A DNA stretch of 64,000 nt, taken from positions 56,794 to 120,793 of the forward strand of contig JAROBA010000014.1 of assembly GCA_029432815.1 (NCBI GenBank), written 5' to 3'. The position numbers and the translations under genes were made by a program. Position 1 is the first letter of the stretch. Each line of letters opens with the position of its first letter. Below are positions 1-9,664 of this stretch, one piece after another. The notes beneath the pieces were generated by a model. The model had not been told where the DNA came from and ran no database searches. It saw only the letters and a program-made list of their open reading frames with translations. The DNA comes from Pontiellaceae bacterium B1224 (lineage in GTDB: Bacteria > Verrucomicrobiota > Kiritimatiellia > Kiritimatiellales > Pontiellaceae).

Positions 1-660
1 TTCCCACATCGATTCTTCTTCCGGCACCTCTTCGAGATATTTCAGAATGCCGCCTTTAAGGTGATACACATCCTCAAAACCCAGCTCCTTCAGATAGGCT
101 GTCGATTTTTCGCAACGAATGCCGCCCGTACAAAACATCGCCACTTTCCGATGTTTGGAAACATCCAGATTTTTTTCAACGTAGGCTGGAAAATCACGGA
201 ACGTTTCCGTGTCCGGATTAATCGCATTTTTAAAAGTGCCGATGCCAATTTCATAGTCGTTACGCGTATCAATCAAAACAGTTTCCGGATCGCTGATCAG
301 CGCATTCCAATCCTTGGGAGCCACATAGGTGCCCACCGACCGGAGCGGGTCGATGCCCTCCACGCCCAGCGTAACGATCTCTTTTTTCAGACGCACTTTG
401 GTCCGGTAAAACGGGTTGGTATCATCCAAAGATTCTTTGCTGTCCAGCTCCGCCAAGCGCACATCGTTTTTCAGATAGGCCAGCAGTTCGTCAATCGCCC
501 GGCGCGATCCTGCCACGGTCCCGTTAATCCCCTCAGCGGCCAGCAGCAGCGTTCCACGGATCTCCCGCTCCAGCATAAAATCAAGCAGCGGCTGACGCAG
601 AGTTTCATAGTCATCCAGCGTCACGAATTTATAAAGTGCACATACAACAATCGATTTCAT
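1..660 (-). CDS. trhO: tRNA uridine(34) hydroxylase TrhO (YceA, rhodanese family), 3' end cut by window edge
   Basis: Reading the minus strand from the ATG at 658-660 gives 220 uninterrupted codons that run off the left edge, so the C-terminus is missing. The N-terminus ([15 protein letters not shown]) is a ferredoxin-like UPF0176 domain with the family signature GINGT near residue 45. The rhodanese domain follows from about residue 110 and carries the active-site loop [10 protein letters not shown] with the catalytic cysteine. The family uses prephenate- or oxygen-dependent chemistry to hydroxylate uridine 34 of tRNAs to 5-hydroxyuridine in the cytosol. The family call is secure from motif order; the position-34 activity is inherited from characterised homologues. 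The gene stands alone, with a 215-bp gap on its 5' side. Confidence 0.9.
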   Translation of the reverse strand, partial: MKSIVVCALYKFVTLDDYETLRQPLLDFMLEREIRGTLLLAAEGINGTVAGSRRAIDELLAYLKNDVRLAELDSKESLDDTNPFYRTKVRLKKEIVTLGVEGIDPLRSVGTYVAPKDWNALISDPETVLIDTRNDYEIGIGTFKNAINPDTETFRDFPAYVEKNLDVSKHRKVAMFCTGGIRCEKSTAYLKELGFEDVYHLKGGILKYLEEVPEEESMWE

Positions 661-875
661 AGCGGCCGTATTTATCGATGTAAGTGGTTTATTTCAACAA
701 ACAATAGGGAAAAAGAGGCGTGTGCGCAGTGGGGTTCTCTTGGTCCCGGCTCCGAAAAATTTACAATCGTTGGAATCCGGCCCTCCTCAAAACACGGCTC
801 CCGCTCTATTCATCCGACTCCGCATCTCCGGGAGAAATAATGCGGCAGTTTAGGCCGGCAGTTTTCTCTCGGGAT
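661..875. other. intergenic gap between trhO and the CotH-protein stop
   Basis: This 215-bp gap must hold the trhO promoter on the minus strand. It contains one near-copy (14 of 15) of the window-wide palindrome at 761-775 (TTACAATCGTTGGAA). No credible open frame or strong terminator was seen. Confidence 0.5.
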
Positions 876-3800
876 CTATCGGTCCCAGATGATTTGGTAG
901 AATCGGCCGGGGACTTCCAGTTCCGGATCGATTATTTCAACCCAATCCGCATCTACATCCGGCAGATCGATCAGGAGCTGCCAGTCCGGGTCCACGAGCG
1001 AATCGGTATAGAGCACCCGATACGATTCTCCAACAAGGGCTTCAAAGGATAGAATCGGCATCTGGCCGGGGGAGGCCGACAGTGCCGTGCCCATGTCGAA
1101 GACTTCGCCGATGACGAAACCTGCAGTGCCTTTGCGGGGGGAGGCGCGCCAGCTGGCCGGATCATTTCCATAGGCATCGAGCGGAATCCGCTCTAGGCTG
1201 ACGTCGCCGCTGTTGGCGACCGACCAAAAGGCATTGGTTCGGTATGAAACGTGGTCCATTCTGTACATCGGAACAAAGCCGTCAAATTCAGGATCGCCGG
1301 GATTGAGCAACTGCAGCTTTTCTCCCTCGGCCGCTAATCCGCCGGTCCAGGGTCCGAAGATCTGAACCGATGCATCGACGCCATATTGGGACCGGAAAGT
1401 AGCCGGGTTGGTGGCACAAAGAATGGCCACTTCGTCCGGGGCCAGCACGGTGCCTTCCGGGAAGGCAAAGTTGCCCACGTCGGCTACGTTCCAGACATTG
1501 GAAGAAATGGCCGGATCATACAGCGGTACCGCCGCATCGCTGATGTTCATGAATTCAATATATTCAGAGCGCCCGATTTCCGGAACAAACATGATTTCGC
1601 TGATTACCACCGGTCCAACCCTTGGAAGGGCATTTGCCGCGCCGGGCGTGATGGTGAGCAGCTCGGTGAAGTCCACGATTCCATCGGAACGCAGGTAGCG
1701 GCCAAACGGTTCTTCCCGCTCAACCGCCGGGAAGGAGACACTATCGACCATGCGGATAATGTTGGTTCCGGCAAGTTCGAGCAGATAGGCCGAAGAGCCG
1801 AGTTCGCTGAATCCGAATCCGAGGTTCGATGCCGAAACCGTAAGGTAGCCATCCGAATCGATCGACGTTCCTCCGGGGATCAGATAGCGCGTGGGCAGAT
1901 CCAGCGAGTCGGTGATGGCCATCGTTGAAAGATCGGCAGAACTGCTTCCTGCATTGTAAAACTCAATCCAGTCGACGCCGACATCGGTATGCGCGAGCAC
2001 TTCATTAATCACGACATTTATGCTTTCTGAATCAAACCGGCCGGGCGATCCGTGATAAAGCGAGCTCGCGGTCCAATTGCGGCCTTCGTTGAGGTAGGCC
2101 GCTTGTTCTGCCGAATCGGAAGGAATCGAAGCGGGATTGCTCAGTTCCAACGAACTGCCGCCGCCATCGGGGCGTTCCGGCCAATCGCCATCGGTAAGAT
2201 AATGAACCGAGGAGATGAGTGTTTCGTCGGCCGAGAGTAAGGCAATTTGTTCTCCGCCATCGCTCAGTCCGCCGACCCATTCGCCGGCGACTTCGATGCC
2301 GTCCCAGTACCATGGCGACAAAATATTCTGATAGCGATCCGCGAAGGCTGCTGCATCCTCGACTACCACGATATGCGCATTGGGATTCAGTGTGGTGTTT
2401 TCCGGGAAAATATAGCGAACGGCATTGCTGATGTTCACGCCGCTGAGATCGAGCAGATTGGTTCCGCGGTTCCAGAGTTCAATAAATTCATATTCATCAG
2501 GTCCATCGGGGTTGTAGTTCACTTCCGAAATCAGCAGCTCGCCTGCCGCAGGAACCTGACGCGAGCCGAGCAGGAAGAGGGGTCCGGCCAGAGCCGACCA
2601 TTCACCATCCGGTGTGCGGACGCGCGTCGTAATCGTTATATCTTCTGTAACCGTCACGGCGCCGGCCGACCAAATAAGGGCTGATTGAGAAATGGCCCCG
2701 CCCGGCAAACGCGGATCGGTACCATCGAGCGTATAATAGATCGTGCCGTCGGTGCTGGTCAGGATGGGCTGGAAGCCATCCAGCACGGACCCGCCATATT
2801 GATTAAACGTCGGCGGATCAAAAGAGGGGAACCACCCAAAGCTTCGCCATTGTGCGATGAGCTCGCCCGCGCGGTAGGGGAACATGTCGGAACGAATGGT
2901 TTCTCCTTTGGTTTCCCAGCTTTCCGGAGTTACATAGCCCCAGCGTGCGGCTTCGGCGAGGAAGCTGTCGCGAATCTCGTCCATGCGTGCCACGAGCCGG
3001 GCATCGCAGGCGGCTTGGGTCATAGCGCCGTTGTTAAAGTAGTTTCGATACATTCGGTCGGCCAGCAGCATCATGAAATCCGGATGTGCTTCACTGAGCA
3101 GACTGCTCCAGATATAACCGGGGCCGACCGTGTTTTCCAGTCGGTCCCCGGAACCATCACGCAGGAAGCGATCCGAATCATTCATCCAGAACTTGTATCC
3201 GCTTCCGGCGTCCTTAGGTCCACTGGCTTTGAATTCCTGCTCAGCATATCCATATCCCCAGAGCAGCATGAAATCGATGTAGTGGCTGACATCCAGATAG
3301 GGACTCACCGCGACGAAATCATCCCGCAGCGCGCGAACCCGCTCCCACGGTTCGGGATTGGGAGGGTCGCCAACTCCAATGGCCCAGGAAATTCCCGTCC
3401 GGTCGTTATTGTTGCCTTTGACGTCGACGTAGTCTTCGTCCTCGCCGCCGAGGTAAGTGGCAAGGAAGCTGTCGTTCAGCATTTCTTTGCAGTTGTACTG
3501 CCCCCAATACTCGCCATTGAGATAAACATGCACATAGCGTCCGTGCGGGTTCAGGCTGCCCATCTCCAGCATGCTGTCCTGGACAAAGCGGTCGGACATG
3601 TAGAATCCCGTGGTCCGATCCTGATTGCCGGCATGGAGCTGCAGTTTGTCGAACGATGTTTTGGCTAATACGCCATGATCAAATCCATTGAACAGGGGCG
3701 CATCCAATTTTCCATTCCCATACTCGGAGCGGAAGGCCAGCTGAAAGCTCTCTTTGTCGAAGGTCTGAACCGCGCCGCCGTATAACGAAACGCCGCAGTT

Positions 3801-6800
3801 TTCCTGTATGGGATTCTGGCCGTCGCCCCACAGGATTTCCATGGAGCAAGCCTGCTCCGAATATTCGGGCGCTGTGGGCACTACGATCGAAATGGCCGGA
3901 AGATCGAGCAGCCCCGGCTTCATGCGCGCGGCATAATCGGGGTCCTGCGTGATGCCTGTGTCCATATTGGACGCGGCAATGACATCGTCAAGGAAGACAA
4001 AGGTCTTGGTTTGAATGACCGGCGATTTGTACCCCGCCTGAACCGGCTGAATACGCACGGCGGATGTTCCAGTGATTGGAAGGCCGGTCGTATACGGAAT
4101 AGACGGCTTCGAACCATCCAGTGAGTAGAGGATCGTCGCGCCGGGATTTTCGCTGGTTACGGTCAGCGTGAAATTGGTTTTGCAGTATCCTCGGGCATGA
4201 CTCCAATCGAGCGGTTCCAGCCAGCCTTCGTAGGTGCCGCCTGAATTCACGGCATCGGGGGTGGGCTCCATAAAAGTCCAGATGCCTGCTAAATCTCGAC
4301 CATAAGAAAGGTCGGTATCGAGTGCAGGATAACTCACGCTGTCGATAACCGTGGAGCCATTGGCAGCCGTCAGCTGAAGCGTTTCACCATTTTTACCCAA
4401 TGCAAAGTCGGCGTGCAGCAATCCTGCCGGATCGACCGGTGTATCGTTGTTGGACGCAAACACAATAAGCGTTTCATGAGGAGCCAGCGTGGTTGAAGGA
4501 AATACGAATTTCATGGGATTGGACGGGTTGTCGGTCAGTCCCCAGCCCGTCAGATCGACGGTGCTGTTTCCGGTGTTGCGCAATTCGATCCAGTCCGGTG
4601 CATCGTCGTAGCCGTCTTTCAATGAATACTTATTTTCCGCAACGATTTCGCTAATACGAACGGATAGGGGAATCCCATCGACTTCAACGCCCACGGCTTC
4701 TGCAAAAATGCCTGCCTTATTCGTTGCGATTAAAATGAACTCTGTGGAAGTCGTCATCGTTTGGATGATCGAACCAGCGCCGTTGGTGTCAGTATTCGCC
4801 CCAACGCTTCCAATGTCTGGAAAAATTTCCGCGCGTTTTACATCTTCGACCGACCAATCGAGTGTGACGCTCTGGCCGGATGAAACGGACGTGTCGGATG
4901 TGTTGAACGACAGGATGCCAACCTCGCTCACAGCTCGGCCGAAAACTTCCACTTCGTTAAAGCCGATTTCGTATTCATTGACCGTTCCTGTATCGTTGGG
5001 CGTCGTCTTGTTTTCGAGCCCGATCCGGACGTATCGCGCAAATACTGGCCCATTCAAATCGATGTCGCAGAGGTACGATGAGCCCGTCACCTTCTGAGAA
5101 TGAACCGATTTATGCTCTTCGTCATAGAGGCGTGCGATGGTGTAGCCTAATCGTTCCGCGAGATCATTCGGAGCGATTGCGCGAATCCCGTAGAGCGCAT
5201 AGGTTGCGCCCAGATCCACTTCCCAATAACCGTCGAAGGCATTGGACGTGGTGCGGGTCTCTGTGGCGTAGTCACCATCGTTTGCGTTGCCGGACGGCGC
5301 ATCGGCATCTGAAATTCTCAACATGAAACTGCGTTTTGAGGTGGCGAGGTTTTCGGTCGGTTCCGGCAATGTGGATTGTGCGCCCGCACCCAGCCAGTCG
5401 ATGGAACCGTCAAAAACCGCGACTTCAGCCAGACAAACCACATAGTCACCGTGACCATTCAGCGCACCATTCTCTAACCCGACTTTTACATAGCGTCCTG
5501 ATGTATTGGCTGGAGGGGTGAACGTGTAGGTTCCGCCATCTCCAGGATTTGTCGTAGTCGCAGAAGCCATACTGTTAGACGCTGCATCCAAAATTCGCAG
5601 CGTCAAATTACCCATTCTGGGTGTCGTGCTGCTGCCGCTGCGGTTCACTAATTCAACCGAAGTGATGGGACGCGATGTACCTAGATCGCAGATCCAGTAA
5701 TTGTTGGGCGAAGCATTGTCGGTATGGCTGAACGAACCCGTATTGTTATCAATTGCTTTTTCCGCAGGATACGAGTCCGACAGCGTGGTCGATTGAGAAA
5801 CCACAACATCCGGCACCTCCGTCTCGTCGGGAATAAACGGTTCCGGTGAAAAGGGAATGTTGGGCGGGCCGAACAACCGCACCTCGGAGATGCCCACTCG
5901 GTGATTTCCCGCTCCATTCGTATCGCTTCCGGATAAGCCGATTCGTAGCGTCCGGGCAGAGGTGCCCGCGGGCACTTCAACCAAAACGATGCCGCTGGAT
6001 CCGGGGTTGCTCAAAATGGTTTCATAGACGATCTGATCATCCATATTAAACAGCGACAGCGTCAGGCCATCCATCTCTGCATCGTCCGGCGTGGCACGAT
6101 TGATCAGCTCAATTCGGGTCAGCTCAAACGGCCGTCCTAATTCCGCCTGCCAATAGCTGCCGGGGATATCCTCTGTGAGACTGTGCGTGGCGATAGACCC
6201 ATCGATCGCATCGACCGCCTTGGTGGAAGGGTTAAAATCCGAAGATTGGAAAACCTTCGTAAATTCAAGCTTCGTATCATCTGAAGGCGAGCTGGAGAAT
6301 AAATAGCTGAAGCCCGCGCCGGCAAAAGGGTATTCATAAGGAGATGCATCCGTGATTCCATGGTCTCCGGCCCAGCTCACCGAAACAATGCCTTCGGCGG
6401 GTTCTGCGAATTGGAAGACGTATTCTGAGCTCGAAACGGCCGAAACACTCGATGCCGCCGTTCCGTTGATTAAGAGATCGGCCGCATCCACGCCTTGAAC
6501 GACTTCGCTGAATGCGATCTCTATCTGGGTCAGATTGGTTACGGATGAACCGGGCATCGGAGTGGTACCTGCAACCACCGGCGCAACCGTATCCTGTACA
6601 CGTTCGCTCCAGATCAGATCCAGCGTAAGCCCCATCACGATATCAGAACTGCCGGCCGTGCTTTGATGAACCTCAGCGGCCACGATATTGCTCCCGGAAA
6701 TCAGGCTGGCCGTATCGAGCAAGAACGGGCCCTCCATCGTGGCGTTACCGACCGTTGTCCCGAATGTAGTGAATGAAACAGTTCCTGCATCCATATGATT

Positions 6801-7517
6801 TCGCAACACTTCGGTGCCGTTCAAATAAACCACCACGCCATCGTCAGTAACGGTATTTGCCACCAGGCTCATGGAGTAGGGGTTGGATGGAAGGCTGTTT
6901 GTGAATTCTGTGCGGAAATAACACGTGGTCGGAATGCTGCCTCCCGTGAGGGGCAGTGCGGTCGTTTTAGCCGCAGGTAATGCGCTGGATTCAACATACA
7001 GCAAGCCGCCGCCTACCGCCCATGAGCTATCTGGATAGACCGCATTCCGCCAGCTGGTCCCCAGATCCGTCCCGCTCACCTCATAACGCCATGGCGATGT
7101 GATTTCAATCAGCCGGTTCGTTTGTGAAGGGCCTGCCATGCCGAAGTCGACCAACAGTTCGGCAGACCCGCTCGTCACCGATCCCTCCCCATTCGAGACT
7201 GCAACCGAAAACAGATCGCCGTCATCATCGGCCGTTGTGGTGAACATCAGTGTACTGGATGTTTCACCGCTCATGGCCGCGCCATCCCGATACCACTGAT
7301 AGCTTAACGGTGCGGTACCACTGGCATCCACGCTGAAGATCGCGGTGTTGCCAATGAAGACCTTTTGTGGCTCCGGCGGCACTGAAATGGATGGCGATGC
7401 GGCCAATGCAGACAAACTTATGGACAGGCAAAAACAACTTACTAAAAACTGGCCAATCGACGATGACGCAGAGATTCTATTCGTTTGGTTGCTTGTCATT
7501 TGGCCGGATCCGATCAT
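876..7517 (-). CDS. giant secreted CotH-kinase-like / lamin-tail / discoidin surface protein
   Basis: A 2213-residue protein with a signal peptide (hydrophobic run about residues 21-40, cleavage near ALAA). Rough order: Ig-like domain (42-125), galactose-binding-like sandwich (135-310), Big_5-like domain (315-410), three discoidin-like F5/8 domains (415-555, 570-705, 725-865), lamin-tail domain (955-1075), chitobiase C-terminal-like repeat (1080-1185), CotH-like domain (1205-1560), a second chitobiase-like repeat (1590-1660), three more lamin-tail domains (from 1662, 1835 and 1970), and a C-terminal domain ending FYQIIWDR. CotH proteins are atypical kinases that can phosphorylate extracytoplasmic proteins; the other parts suggest glycan or surface binding. 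An in-frame Met six codons later (7499) is an equally good start. An imperfect inverted repeat at 7541-7565 sits just upstream. Domain calls are by eye; overall function is inferred. Confidence 0.85.
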   Translation of the reverse strand: MIGSGQMTSNQTNRISASSSIGQFLVSCFCLSISLSALAASPSISVPPEPQKVFIGNTAIFSVDASGTAPLSYQWYRDGAAMSGETSSTLMFTTTADDDGDLFSVAVSNGEGSVTSGSAELLVDFGMAGPSQTNRLIEITSPWRYEVSGTDLGTSWRNAVYPDSSWAVGGGLLYVESSALPAAKTTALPLTGGSIPTTCYFRTEFTNSLPSNPYSMSLVANTVTDDGVVVYLNGTEVLRNHMDAGTVSFTTFGTTVGNATMEGPFLLDTASLISGSNIVAAEVHQSTAGSSDIVMGLTLDLIWSERVQDTVAPVVAGTTPMPGSSVTNLTQIEIAFSEVVQGVDAADLLINGTAASSVSAVSSSEYVFQFAEPAEGIVSVSWAGDHGITDASPYEYPFAGAGFSYLFSSSPSDDTKLEFTKVFQSSDFNPSTKAVDAIDGSIATHSLTEDIPGSYWQAELGRPFELTRIELINRATPDDAEMDGLTLSLFNMDDQIVYETILSNPGSSGIVLVEVPAGTSARTLRIGLSGSDTNGAGNHRVGISEVRLFGPPNIPFSPEPFIPDETEVPDVVVSQSTTLSDSYPAEKAIDNNTGSFSHTDNASPNNYWICDLGTSRPITSVELVNRSGSSTTPRMGNLTLRILDAASNSMASATTTNPGDGGTYTFTPPANTSGRYVKVGLENGALNGHGDYVVCLAEVAVFDGSIDWLGAGAQSTLPEPTENLATSKRSFMLRISDADAPSGNANDGDYATETRTTSNAFDGYWEVDLGATYALYGIRAIAPNDLAERLGYTIARLYDEEHKSVHSQKVTGSSYLCDIDLNGPVFARYVRIGLENKTTPNDTGTVNEYEIGFNEVEVFGRAVSEVGILSFNTSDTSVSSGQSVTLDWSVEDVKRAEIFPDIGSVGANTDTNGAGSIIQTMTTSTEFILIATNKAGIFAEAVGVEVDGIPLSVRISEIVAENKYSLKDGYDDAPDWIELRNTGNSTVDLTGWGLTDNPSNPMKFVFPSTTLAPHETLIVFASNNDTPVDPAGLLHADFALGKNGETLQLTAANGSTVIDSVSYPALDTDLSYGRDLAGIWTFMEPTPDAVNSGGTYEGWLEPLDWSHARGYCKTNFTLTVTSENPGATILYSLDGSKPSIPYTTGLPITGTSAVRIQPVQAGYKSPVIQTKTFVFLDDVIAASNMDTGITQDPDYAARMKPGLLDLPAISIVVPTAPEYSEQACSMEILWGDGQNPIQENCGVSLYGGAVQTFDKESFQLAFRSEYGNGKLDAPLFNGFDHGVLAKTSFDKLQLHAGNQDRTTGFYMSDRFVQDSMLEMGSLNPHGRYVHVYLNGEYWGQYNCKEMLNDSFLATYLGGEDEDYVDVKGNNNDRTGISWAIGVGDPPNPEPWERVRALRDDFVAVSPYLDVSHYIDFMLLWGYGYAEQEFKASGPKDAGSGYKFWMNDSDRFLRDGSGDRLENTVGPGYIWSSLLSEAHPDFMMLLADRMYRNYFNNGAMTQAACDARLVARMDEIRDSFLAEAARWGYVTPESWETKGETIRSDMFPYRAGELIAQWRSFGWFPSFDPPTFNQYGGSVLDGFQPILTSTDGTIYYTLDGTDPRLPGGAISQSALIWSAGAVTVTEDITITTRVRTPDGEWSALAGPLFLLGSRQVPAAGELLISEVNYNPDGPDEYEFIELWNRGTNLLDLSGVNISNAVRYIFPENTTLNPNAHIVVVEDAAAFADRYQNILSPWYWDGIEVAGEWVGGLSDGGEQIALLSADETLISSVHYLTDGDWPERPDGGGSSLELSNPASIPSDSAEQAAYLNEGRNWTASSLYHGSPGRFDSESINVVINEVLAHTDVGVDWIEFYNAGSSSADLSTMAITDSLDLPTRYLIPGGTSIDSDGYLTVSASNLGFGFSELGSSAYLLELAGTNIIRMVDSVSFPAVEREEPFGRYLRSDGIVDFTELLTITPGAANALPRVGPVVISEIMFVPEIGRSEYIEFMNISDAAVPLYDPAISSNVWNVADVGNFAFPEGTVLAPDEVAILCATNPATFRSQYGVDASVQIFGPWTGGLAAEGEKLQLLNPGDPEFDGFVPMYRMDHVSYRTNAFWSVANSGDVSLERIPLDAYGNDPASWRASPRKGTAGFVIGEVFDMGTALSASPGQMPILSFEALVGESYRVLYTDSLVDPDWQLLIDLPDVDADWVEIIDPELEVPGRFYQIIWDR

Positions 7518-7540
7518 TACAGTTTATGCACTCATTCGCC

Positions 7541-7565
7541 GTATAGGGACACAGGGTGTCTATAC
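7541..7565. promoter_or_regulatory. imperfect inverted repeat upstream of the CotH-protein gene
   Basis: GTATAGGGACAC and GTGTCTATAC face each other across AGG, with a two-base bulge in the left arm. The repeat lies 24-48 bp upstream of the annotated start on the minus strand, a plausible operator position. It does not fit the ATCCC-N8-GGGAT promoter pattern seen elsewhere in the window. Confidence 0.4.
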
Positions 7566-7689
7566 GATGTTCATTCATATATAAAACCTGAAAATAGTAC
7601 TACAGATCGGTGTGATTGCATAGCACGGCCTTGTCCACCATTCTGTTGACATGCAATGCCTTGCGGCACGTGTTCGCAATATATTTTAT

Positions 7690-7740
7690 GCGCAGATAAC
7701 ACCGGTTAACGCCGTTTTTCCAATCCTTGGAAAAAACGGC
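7690..7740. repeat. intergenic repeat unit followed by hairpin built on the 15-bp palindrome
   Basis: The segment GCGCAGATAACACCGGTTAACGC at about 7690-7712 resembles 9702-9726, so it is a short dispersed repeat. It runs into a hairpin at 7711-7740: GCCGTTTTTCCAA, loop TCC, TTGGAAAAAACGGC. The core TTCCAATCCTTGGAA (7718-7732) is an exact copy of the window-wide palindrome. It lies between the convergent-side end of the DUF1080 gene and the CotH promoter; a terminator role on either strand is possible but there is no clean T tract outside the stem. Confidence 0.6.
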
Positions 7741-7787
7741 AGGGCCGCCTGCGAGCAGGTCTCCGCCGGCTGAACTGCCTGTTTGTT

Positions 7788-8603
7788 TTATTCGGTCAGG
7801 AATTCCTCAGCAGGGACTACGTCAACGTACTCTTTGATCCGGATGTTGCGGTAAAAGATCTCGGCGGTTTCGGACTGGAATCCAAAAATGCCAGCGCCCG
7901 GTTTCAGGTTGGTCGCCATGTTCACGATGTCGCCATTGAGTTTGTGGATGGCGTACTGACCGCCCATCACGATGATCTCACATTGGTTCCACTGATCATC
8001 CAGTGCATGATAATTGGTGGTGGGTTTTGCCAGATTCATCCAGTCGCGCTTCACTTCTGGAATCCCGCCGTCCTTCGGGTGGAGGTAGGTATTGCTGTCC
8101 TTCGCCTGCGTCCAGACATAATCCGCACCGCTGGGGCGGATCAGATCGCCGGTATGGTTGCGATCATTGGAGTCGTCGTAGCGAATTTGATATTCAATGC
8201 CGGTCGGCCAGATTGCGTCGTTGATCACGTGGTAATAAACGCCCGCGTCGTACTGCCATCTGCCGAAATTATTGGCCTTTCGTTTGCCCCATTTATACTC
8301 AAACCGCAGGACATAGTTTGTATGCGCTTTCTCCGTGTAGAAGAGGCCGTGCGTATCGTTGTCGCCCACGTTCAGGTTATATTCATCCGGGAATTCGCTG
8401 TTGAACACATGCACCGCGCCGTCCTCGATGGCGTAGACTTTTTTTGCGAGCTCGTCGTCGCCATTTCGGATTTTCAGATACCAGCCGTCAAAGTTCTTCC
8501 CGTTGAAGATGGTTTTAAATCCTTCTTCGGTTTCGGCCGAAGCCGCCATGCCGAAGACTAAACTAAAACAAAGCGAAATTCCCATGACTGCACGATTCAT
8601 CAA
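7788..8603 (-). CDS. secreted DUF1080 (3-keto-disaccharide hydrolase-type) protein
   Basis: A 271-residue protein with a signal peptide (cleavage near MAASA, about residue 23) followed by one DUF1080 concanavalin-like domain. The diagnostic N-terminal strand 'FKTIFNGKNFDGW' and the terminal 'EIFYRNIRIKEY' frame the domain, and 'YHALDDQWNQCEIIVMGGQ' is the usual internal strand. DUF1080 members are extracytoplasmic; some hydrolyse 3-keto-glycosides, and many in PVC bacteria have no tested substrate. A paralogue lies at 60319-61095 inside the fucan cluster. Its promoter region holds one of the seven ATCCC/GGGAT sites, in the correct orientation for this gene, which ties it to the same putative regulon. 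Confidence 0.85.
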   Translation of the reverse strand: MMNRAVMGISLCFSLVFGMAASAETEEGFKTIFNGKNFDGWYLKIRNGDDELAKKVYAIEDGAVHVFNSEFPDEYNLNVGDNDTHGLFYTEKAHTNYVLRFEYKWGKRKANNFGRWQYDAGVYYHVINDAIWPTGIEYQIRYDDSNDRNHTGDLIRPSGADYVWTQAKDSNTYLHPKDGGIPEVKRDWMNLAKPTTNYHALDDQWNQCEIIVMGGQYAIHKLNGDIVNMATNLKPGAGIFGFQSETAEIFYRNIRIKEYVDVVPAEEFLTE

Positions 8604-8635
8604 CTCTCTCCATGTTGTACATTTATAAATGTGCT

Positions 8636-8679
8636 ACTTTAGAGGCTGTGTGGGATATCGCAATCCCATATATAGGGAG
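8636..8679 (-). promoter_or_regulatory. promoter with ATCCC/GGGAT operator (site A) for the DUF1080 gene
   Basis: On the minus strand CTCCCTATATATGGGAT (8679-8663) is followed 21 bp later by TAAAGT (8641-8636), 33 bp before the ATG. The spacer between half-sites is one base shorter than at the other sites. A second back-to-back repeat, GGGAT-N6-ATCCC, overlaps at 8652-8667. The divergent gene at 8819 could share the operator. Confidence 0.6.
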
Positions 8680-8818
8680 CGTGCTAGCGTAAAAAAACTA
8701 GGGAAAGATTCGTCTTTTGTCTACGCTGGGCCCTTCGCCGACCGCGCTATGTTTGGAACGCGGCAAATTGAATGGCCACTCGTGTGGAGAGGCGGCCGGA
8801 ACAGAATGGGAGAAACGC

Positions 8819-9664
8819 ATGAAATATATAATGGTGTTGCTGTGTGTGGCCGGTTTAGTGAATCAGGTTCGGGCGCGCTCGTCTTTTGATCAGGAGACGG
8901 ATTTGCTCTTGGCACAATTCGATAATAAACCCGATACGGATGATATCCATGCGCAGGCCGCGCTGGGCTGTATGTTGGTGCATCCGAATTTTAATGGCGT
9001 GAACTATTTGGCGGTGGCCGGGGCATATGGAGATCAGCCTGAGAAATATACGTTCATTGATTCAACCTCGTTGATGAATCTGGCTTTCGGCGAACAGAAT
9101 GTCGGGTGGACGGATGCGCATAACGATTGGTCGGGATCGGTGGCTCGTATTCAAGATCGGGCGAAATCCACGTTGGATGCAGGCGGGAAGGTCTGGGTGC
9201 TGGAGGCGGGGCAGTCGAATATCACGGCGGACTGGATTGCGGCCTTAATTAAGGATGGGGTTTCTGAAGAGCGGATCAAGAGCAATGTGATGGTGGTGCA
9301 ACACAGCAGGTGGAATGAAAAGAGTACGAATGGGGGCGATCTGAACTATGTGAAGGAGAAGGCAACCTATATAAAAATTGAGGATGGTAATAAGCAGAAT
9401 GCCACGCCCGATTATACTTCAGCTGAATCTTCGTATTTAATCGCAGCCTCAACCTCGTCCAATGCAACCGCCCAGTCACTATGGAAAGAAGCCGCGGGAA
9501 TCATCGACGTCGCTACGGCGAGCTACGACAATCTGAAAATTGTAAAAGGCGGCGTGGACTATTCCGACATCGTTGAGGGCTGGTGGATCTTCGAAGATAC
9601 CGACGTCACCAATGTGAACGACTTCTGGAGCAAATATGTGGTGAATGAACCCGCCGCTCAATAA
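8819..9664 (+). CDS. secreted nucleoside-hydrolase-fold-like protein
   Basis: A 281-residue protein starting at ATG 8819, chosen because it has a GGGAGAA ribosome site and begins directly with a signal peptide (MKYIMVLLCVAGLVNQVRA). The mature N-terminus 'QFDNKPDTDDIHAQAAL' resembles the D-x-D-x-x-x-DD metal-binding loop of nucleoside-hydrolase-like proteins, and the rest alternates strands and helices, with 'GKVWVLEAGQSNITADWI' and 'NVMVVQHSRWNEKST'. No closer family was recognised. Related proteins in PVC bacteria are often annotated as DUF1593-like or simply hypothetical. It is transcribed divergently from the DUF1080 gene and shares its regulatory gap. Confidence 0.65.
   Translation: MKYIMVLLCVAGLVNQVRARSSFDQETDLLLAQFDNKPDTDDIHAQAALGCMLVHPNFNGVNYLAVAGAYGDQPEKYTFIDSTSLMNLAFGEQNVGWTDAHNDWSGSVARIQDRAKSTLDAGGKVWVLEAGQSNITADWIAALIKDGVSEERIKSNVMVVQHSRWNEKSTNGGDLNYVKEKATYIKIEDGNKQNATPDYTSAESSYLIAASTSSNATAQSLWKEAAGIIDVATASYDNLKIVKGGVDYSDIVEGWWIFEDTDVTNVNDFWSKYVVNEPAAQ

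Noticed and set aside
7541..7565. The 7541 inverted repeat as an eighth GGGAT-type site
   Set aside because: It has AGGGA but no GGGAT half-site pair with N8 spacing, and no TAnnnT at the required distance.
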